A stretch of 5,603 bases of DNA from Pyrodictiaceae archaeon (GTDB lineage Archaea > Thermoproteota > Thermoprotei_A > Sulfolobales > Pyrodictiaceae). The translations under genes and the position numbers were made by a program. Every line of letters begins with the position of its first letter. The first letter of the stretch is position 1. The stretch spans positions 1 to 5,603 of the forward strand of contig JALVKZ010000064.1 of assembly GCA_027033675.1 (NCBI GenBank), given 5' to 3'. The notes under the pieces were generated by a model. The model was not told the DNA's origin. It made no database searches and saw nothing but the letters and a program-made list of their open reading frames with translations. Of the stretch, positions 4,073-5,603 are shown one piece after another.

Positions 4073-5603
4073 ATGAGAGACACTAAGAGGACACTAAAAC
4101 ACAGAATAATCACTCATCTCCTCGTAGCATCGATTCTCACGGTAATCCTAGCGTTCGCGAGAATATCAGTAGCTCAGCACCCGCTACACGTACCTAGTAA
4201 CAGTAATGGCTGGGATATACAAGCTCTAGGAGTTAAATGGGAAATCTCCGCAGGCTCCAAGCGTGCACTAATAAGCTATAATAATGTCTATGGGCTTCTC
4301 GCTGCGGGTTACTACTATGATAAGAAAGTGGTCGTAATAAACCGTTATGGAGACATTGTATGGAGTAAGGGAGTTGATGGATATGTAAACTCTTTGTCCT
4401 GGAGCCCTAACGGAGAGTACATCGCCGTCGGGACTAGTGACTGGGGCTGTAGCTTTGGATCCCTCTACCTATTTGATAGAAATGGGAGACTCTTATGGAA
4501 GAAGAGCCTATATGGAGACGTATATGTTGCATGGAGCCCCTATAGCGATAAAATAGCGGCAGCTGCGTTTGAGGCCAATGCTCTGAAAGTCTATAGACTC
4601 GATGGAAGCCTTGATTGGGGGAAGACTTTCCCGTACCATATCTTCTCCGTTTCCTGGAGCCCCGACGGAAAGTTCGTAGCCATTGGTACTGCCAAGGGCT
4701 GTAATTGGTTCTATAAAGAGAACTCGTTTATCTACATACTTGACGCAGTCACCGGAAGCGAAATATTTCATACATATGACCTTAACGCAGGCTGGATACA
4801 TTACTTAAAATGGGATCTGGGAGATAAGTACTTATATGCTAAAGCTACGTACAGAAAATCATACGATAGTCCTAACGTGAATAGTACCTTAATAAAGATA
4901 TCCCTTGACAAAAGAACTGTGTGGATGCAGCAAATGAGGGGATACATATCGTATATAGAGCCTTACAATCTAGACAATGTAATAGTATTACTTACTAGAC
5001 TTAGTAGTTCTACAAGTGCCGAAGCGGAAGTCTTATTAGTCAATACGCGCTATGGCTATATAAAATCTATTTACAAGCATCTAGGTTCATCTTGGCTCTA
5101 TTCAAGGAGATTATTTAATGATGAGTTAGGCTTGCTTCTTGTCCCTCTAAGGTTTAACAATGGTAAGGGAGAATTAATACTCCTGGATATGAATAATGGC
5201 CAAGTGGTGATGAACCAGTATAAGAACTCGGGGATAGCTTTCGCTACCTGGATTAATGATAAGGAGTTCGCGTATTCTATGGATAATGGTGTTGTTGGAG
5301 TATATAGTGTTAGTGGCTCGGTGCCCAGCGCGTCGAATACACTAAGCACGACCACGATTACGGTGATGAGAACCAAGACTAGTACCGTGACGAGGACTCT
5401 TACTAGGACTGTTACGCAGCGATTAACTAGTACAGTTACACGGTTCTTAACCGTTACGTCAATAACGACGAAGACTATGGTGAGTACTTCCCTATTACCC
5501 GTGACAGTTACGAGTACGACCACTAGTACAATCCCTATTACTAGGACTATTACCAGGGTATTGACATCCACGCTACTAGCTAGAAGCACCATAACTACTA
5601 CGT
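4073..5603 (+). CDS. Secreted WD40-like beta-propeller protein with Thr-rich stalk; 3' end outside window
   Basis: The frame is open from ATG 4073 to the right edge: 510 codons with no stop. Residues 1-34 form a signal peptide: basic start (Lys5, Arg6, Lys9, Arg11), hydrophobic core about 16-28, likely cleavage after SVA34 before Gln35. Residues about 60-415 look like a beta-propeller: blade units carry SWSPNG (109-114), AWSPYS (153-158) and SWSPDG (194-199), with Trp110, 154 and 195 spaced 44 and 41 residues, then more diverged units around Trp247 and Trp393. Each is followed by strands such as GSLYLFDRNGRLLW. Only two cysteines are visible (126 and 210), in matching loops. One N-glycosylation sequon is seen (Asn270-Ser-Thr). 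From about 419 the chain becomes a Thr/Val/Ser/Arg low-complexity stalk, probably leading to a C-terminal anchor beyond the window. No catalytic motif is evident; a role in binding at the cell surface is inference. It could also be classed as PQQ-like or TolB-like propeller. Confidence 0.85.
   Translation, partial: MRDTKRTLKHRIITHLLVASILTVILAFARISVAQHPLHVPSNSNGWDIQALGVKWEISAGSKRALISYNNVYGLLAAGYYYDKKVVVINRYGDIVWSKGVDGYVNSLSWSPNGEYIAVGTSDWGCSFGSLYLFDRNGRLLWKKSLYGDVYVAWSPYSDKIAAAAFEANALKVYRLDGSLDWGKTFPYHIFSVSWSPDGKFVAIGTAKGCNWFYKENSFIYILDAVTGSEIFHTYDLNAGWIHYLKWDLGDKYLYAKATYRKSYDSPNVNSTLIKISLDKRTVWMQQMRGYISYIEPYNLDNVIVLLTRLSSSTSAEAEVLLVNTRYGYIKSIYKHLGSSWLYSRRLFNDELGLLLVPLRFNNGKGELILLDMNNGQVVMNQYKNSGIAFATWINDKEFAYSMDNGVVGVYSVSGSVPSASNTLSTTTITVMRTKTSTVTRTLTRTVTQRLTSTVTRFLTVTSITTKTMVSTSLLPVTVTSTTTSTIPITRTITRVLTSTLLARSTITTT
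5339..5603 (+). repeat. Thr-rich two-residue-periodic stalk coding region
   Basis: Codons for residues 423-510 of the propeller protein encode an alternating Thr pattern. In residues 421-510 I count 37 Thr, 32 of them at even residue numbers, so the register is kept through interruptions by other residues. A tetrad T-(V/L)-T-(R/Q/S) is clearest at residues 438-457. Thr is encoded by ACG, ACC, ACT and ACA in mixture, so the repeat is at protein level rather than a recent DNA tandem duplication. Extended beta structure or an O-glycosylated rod is plausible. Confidence 0.75.

Noticed and set aside
4508..4801. Minus-strand 97-residue frame
   Set aside because: Lies opposite the blade region of the propeller gene, has no recognisable motif and no promoter.
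5098..5592. Minus-strand open frame of 164 residues rich in Val, Leu and Thr, resembling a membrane protein
   Set aside because: It is antisense to the Thr-rich stalk and propeller; reversed Thr and Arg/Ser codons produce Val, Leu and Ser-like repeats automatically. The plus-strand frame has signal peptide, blade motifs and continuity.

Overview
The window looks like chromosomal DNA of a hyperthermophilic crenarchaeon. A Desulfurococcales or Pyrodictiaceae-like origin is my best guess, but the sequence does not prove a genus. The reasons are heavy use of AGG/AGA for Arg and ATA for Ile, short AT-rich boxes at archaeal TATA-box distance from starts, few Shine-Dalgarno sites, and a secreted protein ending in a Thr/Val-rich tail of a kind often seen in crenarchaea.

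The layout is five genes on strictly alternating strands. (1) 1-554 (+): the C-terminal part of a family 2 glycosyltransferase, cut by the left edge. (2) 516-1724 (-): a complete DegT/DnrJ/EryC1/StrS-type PLP sugar aminotransferase, whose 3' end overlaps gene 1 by 39 bp. (3) 1791-2696 (+): a complete NAD-dependent sugar-nucleotide epimerase of the extended SDR family, divergent from gene 2 across a 66-bp spacer. (4) 2705-3844 (-): a FemAB/GNAT-fold acyl- or aminoacyl-transferase, convergent with gene 3 with only 8 bp between the stops. (5) 4073-5603 (+): a long secreted WD40-like beta-propeller protein with a Thr-rich C-terminal stalk, running off the right edge. A 228-bp AT-rich spacer with promoter-like elements for both directions separates genes 4 and 5.

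Genes 1-4 read as part of a surface-glycan locus. The epimerase and aminotransferase would build an (amino)sugar nucleotide, the glycosyltransferase would transfer a sugar, and the FemAB-like protein could acylate or aminoacylate the amino group. Gene 5 is an exported protein whose tail offers many potential O-glycosylation sites; a link to the glycan genes is only inference from proximity.

The observations most worth a second look are the two-residue Thr register in the stalk (32 of 37 Thr at even positions over about 90 residues, encoded by mixed codons), the FemAB-type enzyme in a probable archaeon without murein, and the strict strand alternation. I found no RNA genes, CRISPR arrays, insertion sequences or clear evidence of a wholly new system.
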